Source: Bacteroidota bacterium
GTDB taxonomy: Bacteria; Bacteroidota; Bacteroidia; Flavobacteriales; Flavobacteriaceae
Assembly: GCA_009937085.1 (NCBI GenBank)
Contig: JAACDD010000151.1
Span: forward strand, 1-19,784
Length of the DNA stretch: 19,784 nucleotides
Direction: 5' to 3'
Shown: positions 1 through 6,425 of the stretch, piece by piece
How positions within the stretch are numbered: the stretch's first letter is position 1
Layout: each line of letters begins with the position of its first letter
Notes under the pieces: model-generated
Told to the model about the DNA's origin: nothing
The model's database searches: none
Seen by the model: only the letters and a program-made list of their open reading frames with translations
Position numbers and translations under genes: made by a program

Positions 1-405
1 ACGGGGACTTTTGGCTTAGAGTCGGGCATTTTGTTTATGATACAGTTTTTTTGGCAGTTTCCCCATTTTTGGGCAATTGGCTGGATGATGCACAAGGATT
101 ACCAAAAAGCCGGAATCAATATGTTGCCTACAGGAAAACCAGGCAATGCTACTGCGCTACAAATTATTTTTTACACCCTTTGGACAATTTTAATTTCCAT
201 AGTTCCTGTCTTTGGTTTTACGGGTGCCTTACAGCTTTCTGTTGTGGCAGCAGTTGCAATTGGTGTAGTTGGATTGATCCTTTTGTGGGCAGGCTTGCGC
301 TTATATCGAAGCCATTCCGAAGCCAATGCAAAAAAATTAATGATTGTAAGTATTGTGTATATTACTGCAATACAGTGGATTTACGTAATAGATAAATTTA
401 TATAA
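1..405 (+). CDS. cyoE: Protoheme IX farnesyltransferase (heme O synthase), 3' part
   Basis: This is the C-terminal 134 residues of a UbiA-family prenyltransferase. The frame is open from base 1, so the gene starts left of the window and the internal ATG at 31 is not the start. Heme O synthase transfers a farnesyl group to heme b in the inner membrane, the first step towards heme O/A for terminal oxidases. The visible support is the stretch with QFPHFWAIGW followed by MMHKDYQKAG, characteristic of the second conserved loop of CyoE/CtaB. At least three hydrophobic helices follow, and the protein ends after a last membrane segment. Family members are about 300 residues, so more than half is missing. 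The stop codon abuts the ATG of the next gene, a cytochrome oxidase subunit III, which fits the assignment and implies co-transcription. Confidence 0.93.
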   Translation, partial: TGTFGLESGILFMIQFFWQFPHFWAIGWMMHKDYQKAGINMLPTGKPGNATALQIIFYTLWTILISIVPVFGFTGALQLSVVAAVAIGVVGLILLWAGLRLYRSHSEANAKKLMIVSIVYITAIQWIYVIDKFI

Positions 406-981
406 ATGAGTTTTCACCCTTCCCTTTTAACGCCTCAGGCAAAAGCCAAAAGAATGATGCTTTGGTTTGCGATGATCAGTATGACCATGATGTTCGCAGG
501 GCTAACAAGTGCCTATGTGGTAAGTAAAGCCCGTCCAGATTGGCTAACCGATTTTTCCCTTCCTACAGCCTTTCATTTTAGCACCTTAGTTATTTTGATT
601 AGTAGTTTTACGTTTTGGATGGCGTTTAAAATGCTAAAGGCGAACGATGCAAAAGGGGTAACAGTTTACACCCTTGCCACCTTGGTCTTGGCCGTTGTGT
701 TTTCCATAAGCCAATGGGCAGGTTTTAACAGCATAGTAGCGCAAGGATACTATTTTACAGGTGCCGAAAGCACCGTAACTACATCGTTTTTATATGTACT
801 TGTCATCACACACTTTGCACACCTTATTGGTGGAATTGTAGTGCTTTTGGTGGTGCTCATACAACATTTAAAGGGCGTTTATCAGCGTAAACCTTTAGGT
901 TTTGCGCTAGCACACACCTTTTGGCATTTTCTGGGCTTTTTATGGCTCTATTTATTTGTGTTCTTATTCTTTTTAAGATAA
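406..981 (+). CDS. Cytochrome c oxidase subunit III, short paralogue
   Basis: A 191-residue integral membrane protein of the heme-copper oxidase subunit III family, in the inner membrane oxidase complex. It has about five hydrophobic helices (roughly residues 19-38, 57-76, 87-106, 128-152 and 172-190). Conserved subunit III signatures are visible: THFAHL at 135-140, in the place of the usual GFHGxHV, and FWHFLGFLW at 172-180 near the C terminus. Its ATG directly follows the stop of the heme O synthase gene with no spacer. A second, longer subunit III gene lies 44 bases downstream. Having two subunit III-like genes in tandem is common in Flavobacteriia. Whether both sit in one complex cannot be told from sequence. 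Confidence 0.9.
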   Translation: MSFHPSLLTPQAKAKRMMLWFAMISMTMMFAGLTSAYVVSKARPDWLTDFSLPTAFHFSTLVILISSFTFWMAFKMLKANDAKGVTVYTLATLVLAVVFSISQWAGFNSIVAQGYYFTGAESTVTTSFLYVLVITHFAHLIGGIVVLLVVLIQHLKGVYQRKPLGFALAHTFWHFLGFLWLYLFVFLFFLR

Positions 982-992
982 AGTTTAATACG

Positions 993-1000
993 TAATTTTG
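993..1000 (+). promoter_or_regulatory. Candidate -7 promoter box for the second subunit III gene
   Basis: TAATTTTG fits the Bacteroidota -7 consensus TAnnTTTG. It lies in the 44-base gap between the two subunit III genes, 25 bases before the ATG at 1026, leaving room for a leader of about 20 bases. A clear -33 TTTG is not present (only a T-run at 971-974), so this is a moderate call. It could provide internal expression of the downstream oxidase genes. Confidence 0.4.
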
Positions 1001-1025
1001 TATTCGATTTAACCAATATCCATTT

Positions 1026-2006
1026 ATGGAAGCAACAACCAACCTAACTGAAAACCAAAACGTTTGGGGCGGAGGCAACAAACCGCTTAATGCATCTTAC
1101 GGTAAAATGATGATGTGGTTTTTCATTGTATCAGATGCACTAACCTTTTCCGGCTTTCTAGTCGCTTACGGCTTTTCTCGTTTTAAAAACATTGATTCTT
1201 GGCCCATCGCAGATGAGGTATTTTATCACTTTCCTTTTTTGCACGGCATTGACGCACCCATGTATTACGTTGCATTGATGACGTTTATCCTTATTTTCTC
1301 GTCGGTGACTATGGTCCTGGCAGTAGATGCAGGACATAAAATGCAAAAAAATAAAGTTGCAGTATACATGTTACTCACCATTATTGGAGGAGCAGTATTT
1401 GTAGGCTCGCAAGCTTGGGAGTGGAAAAACTTTATCAAAGGCGAATATGGCGCAGTGGAAACCCGTGGTGGACAAATTTTACAGTTTGTTTCTGCCGATT
1501 CTGGAGATCGTATTGCACTTTCTTCTTTTGCTAGTTCGCAAGCTTCCGACCGTGAACAGCATGCTGGCGATAACGGAATTTGGTATGTTGACGAAGCCAC
1601 ACTTCCTACATATACGGTAGCCGAGGTGCAAGAAGGCTTTTTAGCAAACCCAGATTTGCGTGTTAAAACAGAAATGATTGATGCCGAAACAGGACACAAA
1701 ATTGTGCTAGATCGCGCTGCTTCTGAATCGAAAATTGCCCAAGCCGTATATGTGGTGGAAGGCGCAAACCTCATTCGAAACGAATATGGAAATCGTTTAT
1801 TTGCCGATTTCTTCTTCTTTATAACAGGCTTTCACGGCTTCCACGTATTTTCAGGTGTTGTGTTTAACGGCATTATCTTTTTTAACATATTGTTGGGCAC
1901 CTACGAACGTAGAGGGCACTATGAAATGGTTGAAAAAGTAGGGCTCTATTGGCACTTTGTAGACCTTGTTTGGGTTTTTGTATTCACCTTCTTTTATCTT
2001 GTATAA
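1026..2006 (+). CDS. Cytochrome c oxidase subunit III, long form with insertion
   Basis: A 326-residue subunit III of a heme-copper cytochrome oxidase. The N-terminal part (about 28-137) holds three hydrophobic helices. The C-terminal part carries the conserved GFHGFHV at 268-274 and YWHFVDLVW at 308-316, the diagnostic subunit III signature. Between them, residues about 145-257 form a hydrophilic, soluble insertion with no counterpart in the short paralogue just upstream. It contains stretches such as ADSGDRIALSSF and GIWYVDEATLP. The insertion is in frame and the flanks are intact, so it is part of the protein and not an assembly error; similar long forms are known in Flavobacteriia. The next gene starts one base after the stop. 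Confidence 0.92.
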   Translation: MEATTNLTENQNVWGGGNKPLNASYGKMMMWFFIVSDALTFSGFLVAYGFSRFKNIDSWPIADEVFYHFPFLHGIDAPMYYVALMTFILIFSSVTMVLAVDAGHKMQKNKVAVYMLLTIIGGAVFVGSQAWEWKNFIKGEYGAVETRGGQILQFVSADSGDRIALSSFASSQASDREQHAGDNGIWYVDEATLPTYTVAEVQEGFLANPDLRVKTEMIDAETGHKIVLDRAASESKIAQAVYVVEGANLIRNEYGNRLFADFFFFITGFHGFHVFSGVVFNGIIFFNILLGTYERRGHYEMVEKVGLYWHFVDLVWVFVFTFFYLV

Positions 2007-2007
2007 C

Positions 2008-2382
2008 ATGGCACATAAACTTTCTATTTTCCGAGGACTTCTTACATTTAAGTCCAATATCCAAAAAATCTGGGGCGTACTTATTTTCCTTTCCATAGTT
2101 ACCATAATTGAAGTTGCATTTGGAATTATTAAGCCTGCATTTTTGATGACTCCCGTGCTTGGGATGAAAGGACTAAACTGGATTTTTATTATCCTTACAA
2201 TTGTAAAGGCATATTATATTGCGTGGGACTTTATGCACTTACGTGACGAAAAGCGCAGCTTCACTTCATCCATAGTGTTGCCGCTTTTGATTCTTATACC
2301 ATACCTTGTTTTTATTTTGCTTGTTGAAGCCGATTACATTTACAATGTAATGTTTGATGGATTCGTAAGCTGGAATTTCTAA
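2008..2382 (+). CDS. Cytochrome c oxidase subunit IV-like (COX4_pro family)
   Basis: A 124-residue membrane protein with three hydrophobic segments (about 21-41, 56-76 and 87-109) and the motif WDFMHLRDEKR at 73-83 between the second and third. This is the pattern of the prokaryotic cytochrome c oxidase subunit IV family (cyoD/COX4_pro), a small accessory subunit of the oxidase. An in-frame ATG at 1966 would overlap the subunit III gene by 41 bases. The ATG at 2008, one base after that gene's stop, gives a normal family start (MAHKLSIF) and is preferred. It is in operon with the genes on both sides. Confidence 0.88.
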   Translation: MAHKLSIFRGLLTFKSNIQKIWGVLIFLSIVTIIEVAFGIIKPAFLMTPVLGMKGLNWIFIILTIVKAYYIAWDFMHLRDEKRSFTSSIVLPLLILIPYLVFILLVEADYIYNVMFDGFVSWNF

Positions 2383-2389
2383 CTCAATT

Positions 2390-3013
2390 ATGAAAAAATA
2401 CATCGTCCTAGCCATACTTTTTATTTTCCCGCTAGTGGTGTATTTGTTTTTTGCCTCGGGTGTAAATCAATTTGCAAAACTTCCTGTGCTTACTCAAAAT
2501 GTTGAGGAAATAGGAGCCTACAGTGATGTTCAATTTAAAGATCGCATTACAGTTCTTGGATTTTTTGGCGGTGTTTTGCAAGACAAAAAAGCACTTGCAC
2601 TTAACTTAAATCAAAAAATTTACAAGCGTTTTTATCAGTTCTTAGACTTTCAATTTGTTATTGCTTTACCCGAAGGTGCAGAAGCACAGGCAGAAAGTCT
2701 TCGAGCAGAACTTGAGGGCACAACGGGGACCGATATGTCAAGATGGAATTTTGTGTTCTTAGCTCCCGACGATCTTGAGCGTGTTTTTAGAAGTTTAAAT
2801 TTACCGTTAGCTCTCGACAATAACTCGGCGAATCCATTTGTGTTTATCATCGACCGAGACGCGAATCTTCGTGGTAGAGATGACGACGACTTCTTTGGTT
2901 ATGACGCACGTTCTGTTGCAGACATTAACAACAACATGGTAGATGATGTTAAGGTGATTTTGGCCGAATATCGCTTGGCGTTAAAAAAGTATAATCAAGG
3001 TCGTAAACCATAG
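2390..3013 (+). CDS. Membrane-anchored thioredoxin-fold-like protein lacking cysteines
   Basis: A 207-residue protein of uncertain function. Residues 4-23 form an N-terminal membrane anchor or signal. The rest looks periplasmic, with alternating strands and helices: ITVLGFFGG near 53-61, FVIALPEG near 89-96, WNFVFLAP near 119-126 and PFVFIIDRDANLRGRDDDD near 148-166. The order (strand-loop where an active site would sit, then FVFIIDRDGxLRG-like segment) resembles SCO/thioredoxin-fold proteins. However, there is not a single cysteine, so it cannot be a redox or CxxxC copper protein of the usual type. It sits 7 bases after the COX4-like gene and 2 bases before the real SCO gene, so a role in oxidase assembly is inferred. 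The fold assignment is my inference from residue pattern only. Confidence 0.7.
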   Translation: MKKYIVLAILFIFPLVVYLFFASGVNQFAKLPVLTQNVEEIGAYSDVQFKDRITVLGFFGGVLQDKKALALNLNQKIYKRFYQFLDFQFVIALPEGAEAQAESLRAELEGTTGTDMSRWNFVFLAPDDLERVFRSLNLPLALDNNSANPFVFIIDRDANLRGRDDDDFFGYDARSVADINNNMVDDVKVILAEYRLALKKYNQGRKP

Positions 3014-3015
3014 CT

Positions 3016-3714
3016 ATGCGACGTTATTCCTACATTGCCGTTGCCTTTATTGTTTTGGTATTTGGTATCATTTTCATTCCACGTATAATTGAACGTTTTC
3101 AGCAAGCTAGCTTTGTAGATAGTACGCGCTTGAGTGCTCCTTTACCACTTTCGTTTATAGAACTCAATGACGAAAAAAAGCGAGTACCCGATTTTGTATT
3201 TACGAATCAAGATGAACGTTTAATTTCTAACGAGGACTACTTGGGTAAAGTGTATGTGATAGAGTTTTTCTTTACGACCTGTCCAACCATTTGCCCTATT
3301 ATGAATGATAACATGAAACGCTTAGAGGAAGCGTTTGGAAATCGGGATGATTTTGGCATTGCTTCTTTTACCATTGACCCTAAAAAAGACACCCCTGAGC
3401 AACTCAAACGTTATGCTGAAAACTTAGGTGTTTTTAGTCAAAACTGGCATTTTCTTACAGGTGATGCTTCGACGATCTATGCATTAGCAAATACAGGCTT
3501 TAATATCTTTGCAGGCATTAATCCAAAAGTTGCTGGCGGTTTTGAGCATCAAGGGTATTTTGCCTTAGTGGATCAAAATGGCTACCTTCGTTCAAGAACT
3601 GATCGATTTGGTAATCCAATTGTTTATTATTTGGGTATTCCTGAGTCTGAATTAGACGTTCAGGGTACGGATATGCTACTCGAAGATGTTCAAAAATTGC
3701 TAGAAAATGAATAA
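3016..3714 (+). CDS. SCO1/SenC/PrrC family copper chaperone for cytochrome oxidase
   Basis: A 232-residue, membrane-anchored thioredoxin-fold protein (anchor at residues 5-22) that delivers copper to, or reduces, the CuA site of cytochrome c oxidase. The diagnostic metal-binding set is complete: TTCPTICP with Cys89 and Cys93 (CxxxC), and His178 in FEHQGYFALVD. Other family landmarks are YVIEFFFTTC, the SFTIDPKKDTPEQLKRYA segment at 118-134, and FLTGD. Length is typical. The ATG lies 2 bases after the upstream stop, and the 3' end overlaps the DUF420 gene by 8 bases, so the three are translationally coupled. The position inside the oxidase cluster agrees with the assignment. Confidence 0.93.
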   Translation: MRRYSYIAVAFIVLVFGIIFIPRIIERFQQASFVDSTRLSAPLPLSFIELNDEKKRVPDFVFTNQDERLISNEDYLGKVYVIEFFFTTCPTICPIMNDNMKRLEEAFGNRDDFGIASFTIDPKKDTPEQLKRYAENLGVFSQNWHFLTGDASTIYALANTGFNIFAGINPKVAGGFEHQGYFALVDQNGYLRSRTDRFGNPIVYYLGIPESELDVQGTDMLLEDVQKLLENE

Positions 3715-4231
3715 TAAATCCTTACGCCGTTACAACGCTATTATTGTTGTGGTTTCCATCGTAATTCCTATTGTGGTCGCAGCATTATTTACCGTTCGTA
3801 TTCCAAACGTTGCTCCGCTAAAAATGCTTCCACCCATTTATGCCACCATAAATGGTATTACAGCTGTACTATTGGTACTTGCTGTTGCGCAAATCAAGCG
3901 TGGTAATCGAAAAAATCATGAAAAATTGATGAAAATTAACATCTTTTTATCGCTACTATTTTTGGTGATGTACATTGCCTATCACGTTACCTCAGACTCT
4001 ACCCCCTACGGTGGAGAAGGGTTAATTAGATATGTGTACTTCTTTATTTTAGTAACGCATATTGTGCTCTCTGTTGCCCTAATTCCGTTGGTGTTATTCA
4101 CCTACAAACATGCTGCACTTCGTGATTTTAAAGCACATAAACGCCTATCAAAAGTAACCTTCCCCATTTGGCTCTACGTAGCTGTTACGGGTGTTGTTGT
4201 TTATTTTATGATTGCACCTTATTACGGATAA
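3707..4231 (+). CDS. DUF420 family membrane protein
   Basis: A 174-residue integral membrane protein with about five hydrophobic helices (roughly 11-30, 44-62, 77-93, 108-131 and 150-170). Histidines conserved in this kind of protein lie at or near membrane faces: His71 (NHEKLMK), His93 (AYHVTSDSTPYGG), His118 (VTHIVLS), His135 and His144 (HKRLSK). This matches the DUF420 (YozB-like) family, which is repeatedly found next to SCO and oxidase genes. A histidine array suggests heme or metal contact, but its biochemical role is not established. It starts inside the last codons of SCO (8-base overlap), and the following small gene starts directly after its stop. Confidence 0.88.
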   Translation: MNNKSLRRYNAIIVVVSIVIPIVVAALFTVRIPNVAPLKMLPPIYATINGITAVLLVLAVAQIKRGNRKNHEKLMKINIFLSLLFLVMYIAYHVTSDSTPYGGEGLIRYVYFFILVTHIVLSVALIPLVLFTYKHAALRDFKAHKRLSKVTFPIWLYVAVTGVVVYFMIAPYYG

Positions 4232-4429
4232 ATGCTAGCTGTGTTAACATCTCTTTTTTCCGGAATTTTGGGATTGCAATGCGCCATGTGCCGTGCCGTT
4301 TTAGAAACGGGCGCTGATGCTGAAACCGCCAAAAGCTTAAACGATGGCATTGTGTATTTGATGGTCGTGCCTTATATTCTTGTTGGCGTTGTTGGCTATG
4401 CTGTTTATCGACAGTTCTACAATAAATAA
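4232..4429 (+). CDS. Small membrane protein with CxxC motif (65 aa)
   Basis: A 65-residue protein with two hydrophobic segments (about 1-16 and 40-59) joined by a soluble stretch that opens with LQCAMCRAVLE. Cys17 and Cys20 form a CxxC at the membrane boundary. The ATG follows the DUF420 stop with zero spacing and the frame ends cleanly, which supports it as a real gene despite its size. Similar small CAMCRAV proteins occur at this place in flavobacterial oxidase clusters, from memory and not checked. No known function. A thiol or metal handover near SCO and the oxidase is a reasonable guess only. The preceding residues do not make a standard lipobox, so a lipoprotein is not favoured. Confidence 0.75.
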   Translation: MLAVLTSLFSGILGLQCAMCRAVLETGADAETAKSLNDGIVYLMVVPYILVGVVGYAVYRQFYNK

Positions 4430-4437
4430 TACTTTTG
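4430..4437 (+). promoter_or_regulatory. Candidate -7 promoter box of the ABC exporter operon
   Basis: TACTTTTG matches TAnnTTTG. It starts at the first base after the small CxxC gene, 64 bases before the ATG at 4502. A weak -33-like TTTA is at 4404-4407, about 22 bases upstream. The predicted transcript would begin near 4443 with a leader of about 59 bases that carries two inverted repeats (listed separately). Placed where one operon ends and another begins, it is a plausible exporter promoter. Confidence 0.45.
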
Positions 4438-4449
4438 TAACGTATTCTT

Positions 4450-4470
4450 TACTTGCTCATTATGCAAGTA
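4450..4470 (+). repeat. Inverted repeat in exporter leader, 7-bp arms
   Basis: TACTTGC (4450-4456) and GCAAGTA (4464-4470) are perfect inverted arms around a 7-base spacer. Being dyad-symmetric and just downstream of the putative -7 box, it could be an operator for a regulator or an mRNA hairpin. It is not followed by a T-run, so it is not a typical terminator for the upstream operon. Confidence 0.5.
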
Positions 4471-4482
4471 TACCCATTGTAA

Positions 4483-4496
4483 CAACTTAATAGTTG
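4483..4496 (+). repeat. Second inverted repeat before the ABC ATPase start
   Basis: CAACT (4483-4487) and AGTTG (4492-4496) flank a TAAT spacer, ending 5 bases before the ATG at 4502. It could fold in the leader close to the start codon or be a small operator. Arms of 5 bp in AT-rich DNA can arise by chance, so support is modest. Confidence 0.35.
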
Positions 4497-4501
4497 CCCT
4501 T

Positions 4502-5206
4502 ATGATAGAAATTAAGAAATTGCATAAGTCCTATGCTATGGGACAAAACACGCTTCACGTTTTGAAGGGTATAAATTTTGATGTTGCAGAAGGTGAGATG
4601 GTTGCCATTATGGGCTCGTCGGGTTCTGGAAAATCCACCTTACTCAATATTTTGGGCATGTTGGACGTGGCCGATTCAGGGAGCTATATATTAGATAAGA
4701 ACCCCATTAAAAATCTTGACGAAACCAAAGCCGCCATTTATCGCAATAAGTTTTTGGGATTTGTATTTCAGTCCTTTAATCTCATTTCTTATAAAACAGC
4801 ATTAGAGAATGTAATGCTGCCACTATATTATCAAAAAGTAGCACGTAAAGAACGTCAAGAACGTGCACAAAAGTTTTTAGAACAGGTTGGATTAGGCCCT
4901 TGGGCAGCGCACCATCCTAACGAACTTTCAGGTGGACAAAAGCAACGCGTTGCCATAGCTCGTGCATTGGTGTCAGAACCAAAAGTACTTCTTGCAGATG
5001 AGCCAACAGGAGCCTTAGACTCTAAAACGTCGTATGAGCTTATGGATGTTTTACAAAACATAAATGATAAAGGCATTACATTACTCATTGTAACACACGA
5101 AGAAGACATTGCCAATATGTGCAAACGTATTGTGCACTTACGTGATGGTGTAATTGTTGAAGATAAAAAAGTCAAGCAAGTTAGAGCTAGTTCGTATGTG
5201 GAATAG
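4502..5206 (+). CDS. ABC transporter ATP-binding protein (MacB/LolD type)
   Basis: A 234-residue ATPase powering the exporter encoded downstream. All ABC motifs are present: Walker A GSSGSGKST at 38-46, Q-loop Gln90 in VFQSFNLI, signature LSGGQKQRV at 142-150, Walker B VLLADEPTGALD at 162-173, and H-loop His199 in IVTHE. The DEPTGALDS form and overall length are those of the MacB/LolD/FtsE subfamily, which couples to permeases with few membrane helices. The start at 4502 is the first ATG after the intergenic region. The last 11 bases overlap the first permease, indicating coupled translation. The ATPase is separate here, whereas in E. coli MacB it is fused to the permease. Confidence 0.95.
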   Translation: MIEIKKLHKSYAMGQNTLHVLKGINFDVAEGEMVAIMGSSGSGKSTLLNILGMLDVADSGSYILDKNPIKNLDETKAAIYRNKFLGFVFQSFNLISYKTALENVMLPLYYQKVARKERQERAQKFLEQVGLGPWAAHHPNELSGGQKQRVAIARALVSEPKVLLADEPTGALDSKTSYELMDVLQNINDKGITLLIVTHEEDIANMCKRIVHLRDGVIVEDKKVKQVRASSYVE

Positions 5207-6425
5207 AGACCGTTGGCAAGAAATGTTTTATACCCTACGCAAGAACAAGTTGCGTACAACGCTTTCGGGTTTTACGGTGGCTATGGGTATTTTCATTTTT
5301 GTATTGCTTTTTGGTTTTGGTAATGGACTCAAAAACTCATTTGAAGAATTTTTCTTAGACGATTCTACCAATACCATTTGGTTAAGGCCAGGTCAAACGG
5401 AGAAACCCTATCGCGGATTTAAAGCAAAACGCCGTATCATTTTTAAAAATGATGACCTGACCGATATTCAGCAAAACTTCCCCTTTTTTATTCAATACAT
5501 CACACCGCGTATTAGCAGGAGTGACCTTGTAAAAAGAGGCAAGGAAAGCAATAACTATACGGTTAGAGGAGTTGCTCCTGGGCATCAATATGCCGAAAAA
5601 ACAATCATTACTAACGGACGTTATATCAACGAAGCAGATGTAAAAAACAAAACCAAATTTGCGACCATTGGCAGATTGGTGGAAAAAGACTTGTTTTCAA
5701 ACAAGTCTTCTTTGGGACATCAGATTGATGTAGGCGGTGTGTCCTTTAAAGTGGTGGGTGTATTTAAAGATGAGGGTGGTGACAACGAAGAGCGCCATAT
5801 TTATATTCCATATACAACACAGCAACGTCTCGAAAAAAGCAACGACCGTGTGGATCGGATTATTGTGGCATTTCGCCCAGAATTGGGGCATGCAGGTGCG
5901 TTGGCATTGGAAAAGAAACTAAATACTTTTATGCGTAAAAAGCATAACATTGCGCCTAACGATCGCAGCGGTATTTATGTGCGCAATGTAGCAGCCGATT
6001 TAAAGGAAACCCAACAATTTGCGGGAGTGCTGCAACTTATTGTAACGTTTGTAGGGCTAGGAACTTTATTAGCAGGCATTATTGGTATTTCAAATATCAT
6101 GGTGTTTGTGGTAAAAGAACGCACCAAAGAGTTGGGCATTCGCAAGGCAATAGGCGCAACGCCTAAGTCGGTGGTGGGCATGATTTTACACGAATCGGTT
6201 TTTATTACGACGATTGCGGGCTACGCAGGCTTGTTGGCAGGTGTGGGAACCTTAGCGCTAATTGGTGATTCTCTCGAAGAATTTTTTATCATTAACCCGT
6301 ATATCAGCACAGGTACTGCTGTTGCTGCAACAATTACATTAATTCTTTTTGGCGCGATAGCAGGCTATATTCCCGCAAGACGTGCTGCCAAAATTAAACC
6401 CATAGTTGCCTTAAGAGACGAATAA
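5196..6425 (+). CDS. ABC transporter permease, MacB/FtsX type (first)
   Basis: A 409-residue inner-membrane permease. The N terminus (MWNRDRWQEMFYTLRKNKLRTT) is followed by a first membrane helix at about 22-45, then a large periplasmic MacB_PCD-type domain up to about 278. Three C-terminal helices lie near 280-305, 331-356 and 373-392. The FtsX hallmark KERTKELGIRKAIGATP precedes the second helix of that group, and the end motif IPARRAAKIKPIVALRDE is typical. An ATG at 5154 is possible, but would overlap the ATPase gene by 53 bases and add residues unlike the paralogue. The start at 5196 aligns with the second permease (both open with RD-W-QE) and is preferred. The stop overlaps the next ATG by one base. 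Confidence 0.92.
   Translation: MWNRDRWQEMFYTLRKNKLRTTLSGFTVAMGIFIFVLLFGFGNGLKNSFEEFFLDDSTNTIWLRPGQTEKPYRGFKAKRRIIFKNDDLTDIQQNFPFFIQYITPRISRSDLVKRGKESNNYTVRGVAPGHQYAEKTIITNGRYINEADVKNKTKFATIGRLVEKDLFSNKSSLGHQIDVGGVSFKVVGVFKDEGGDNEERHIYIPYTTQQRLEKSNDRVDRIIVAFRPELGHAGALALEKKLNTFMRKKHNIAPNDRSGIYVRNVAADLKETQQFAGVLQLIVTFVGLGTLLAGIIGISNIMVFVVKERTKELGIRKAIGATPKSVVGMILHESVFITTIAGYAGLLAGVGTLALIGDSLEEFFIINPYISTGTAVAATITLILFGAIAGYIPARRAAKIKPIVALRDE

Noticed and set aside
31..405. ATG at 31 as the start of the first gene
   Set aside because: The same frame is open from base 1 and the residues before the ATG fit heme O synthase, so the gene is cut by the window edge.
1966..2007. Upstream ATG for the COX4-like gene
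   Set aside because: It would overlap the conserved C terminus of subunit III by 41 bases; the ATG at 2008 gives a normal family N terminus and operon spacing.
5154..5195. Upstream ATG for the first permease
   Set aside because: It adds 14 polar residues absent in the paralogue and a 53-base overlap; the start at 5196 aligns with the second permease.
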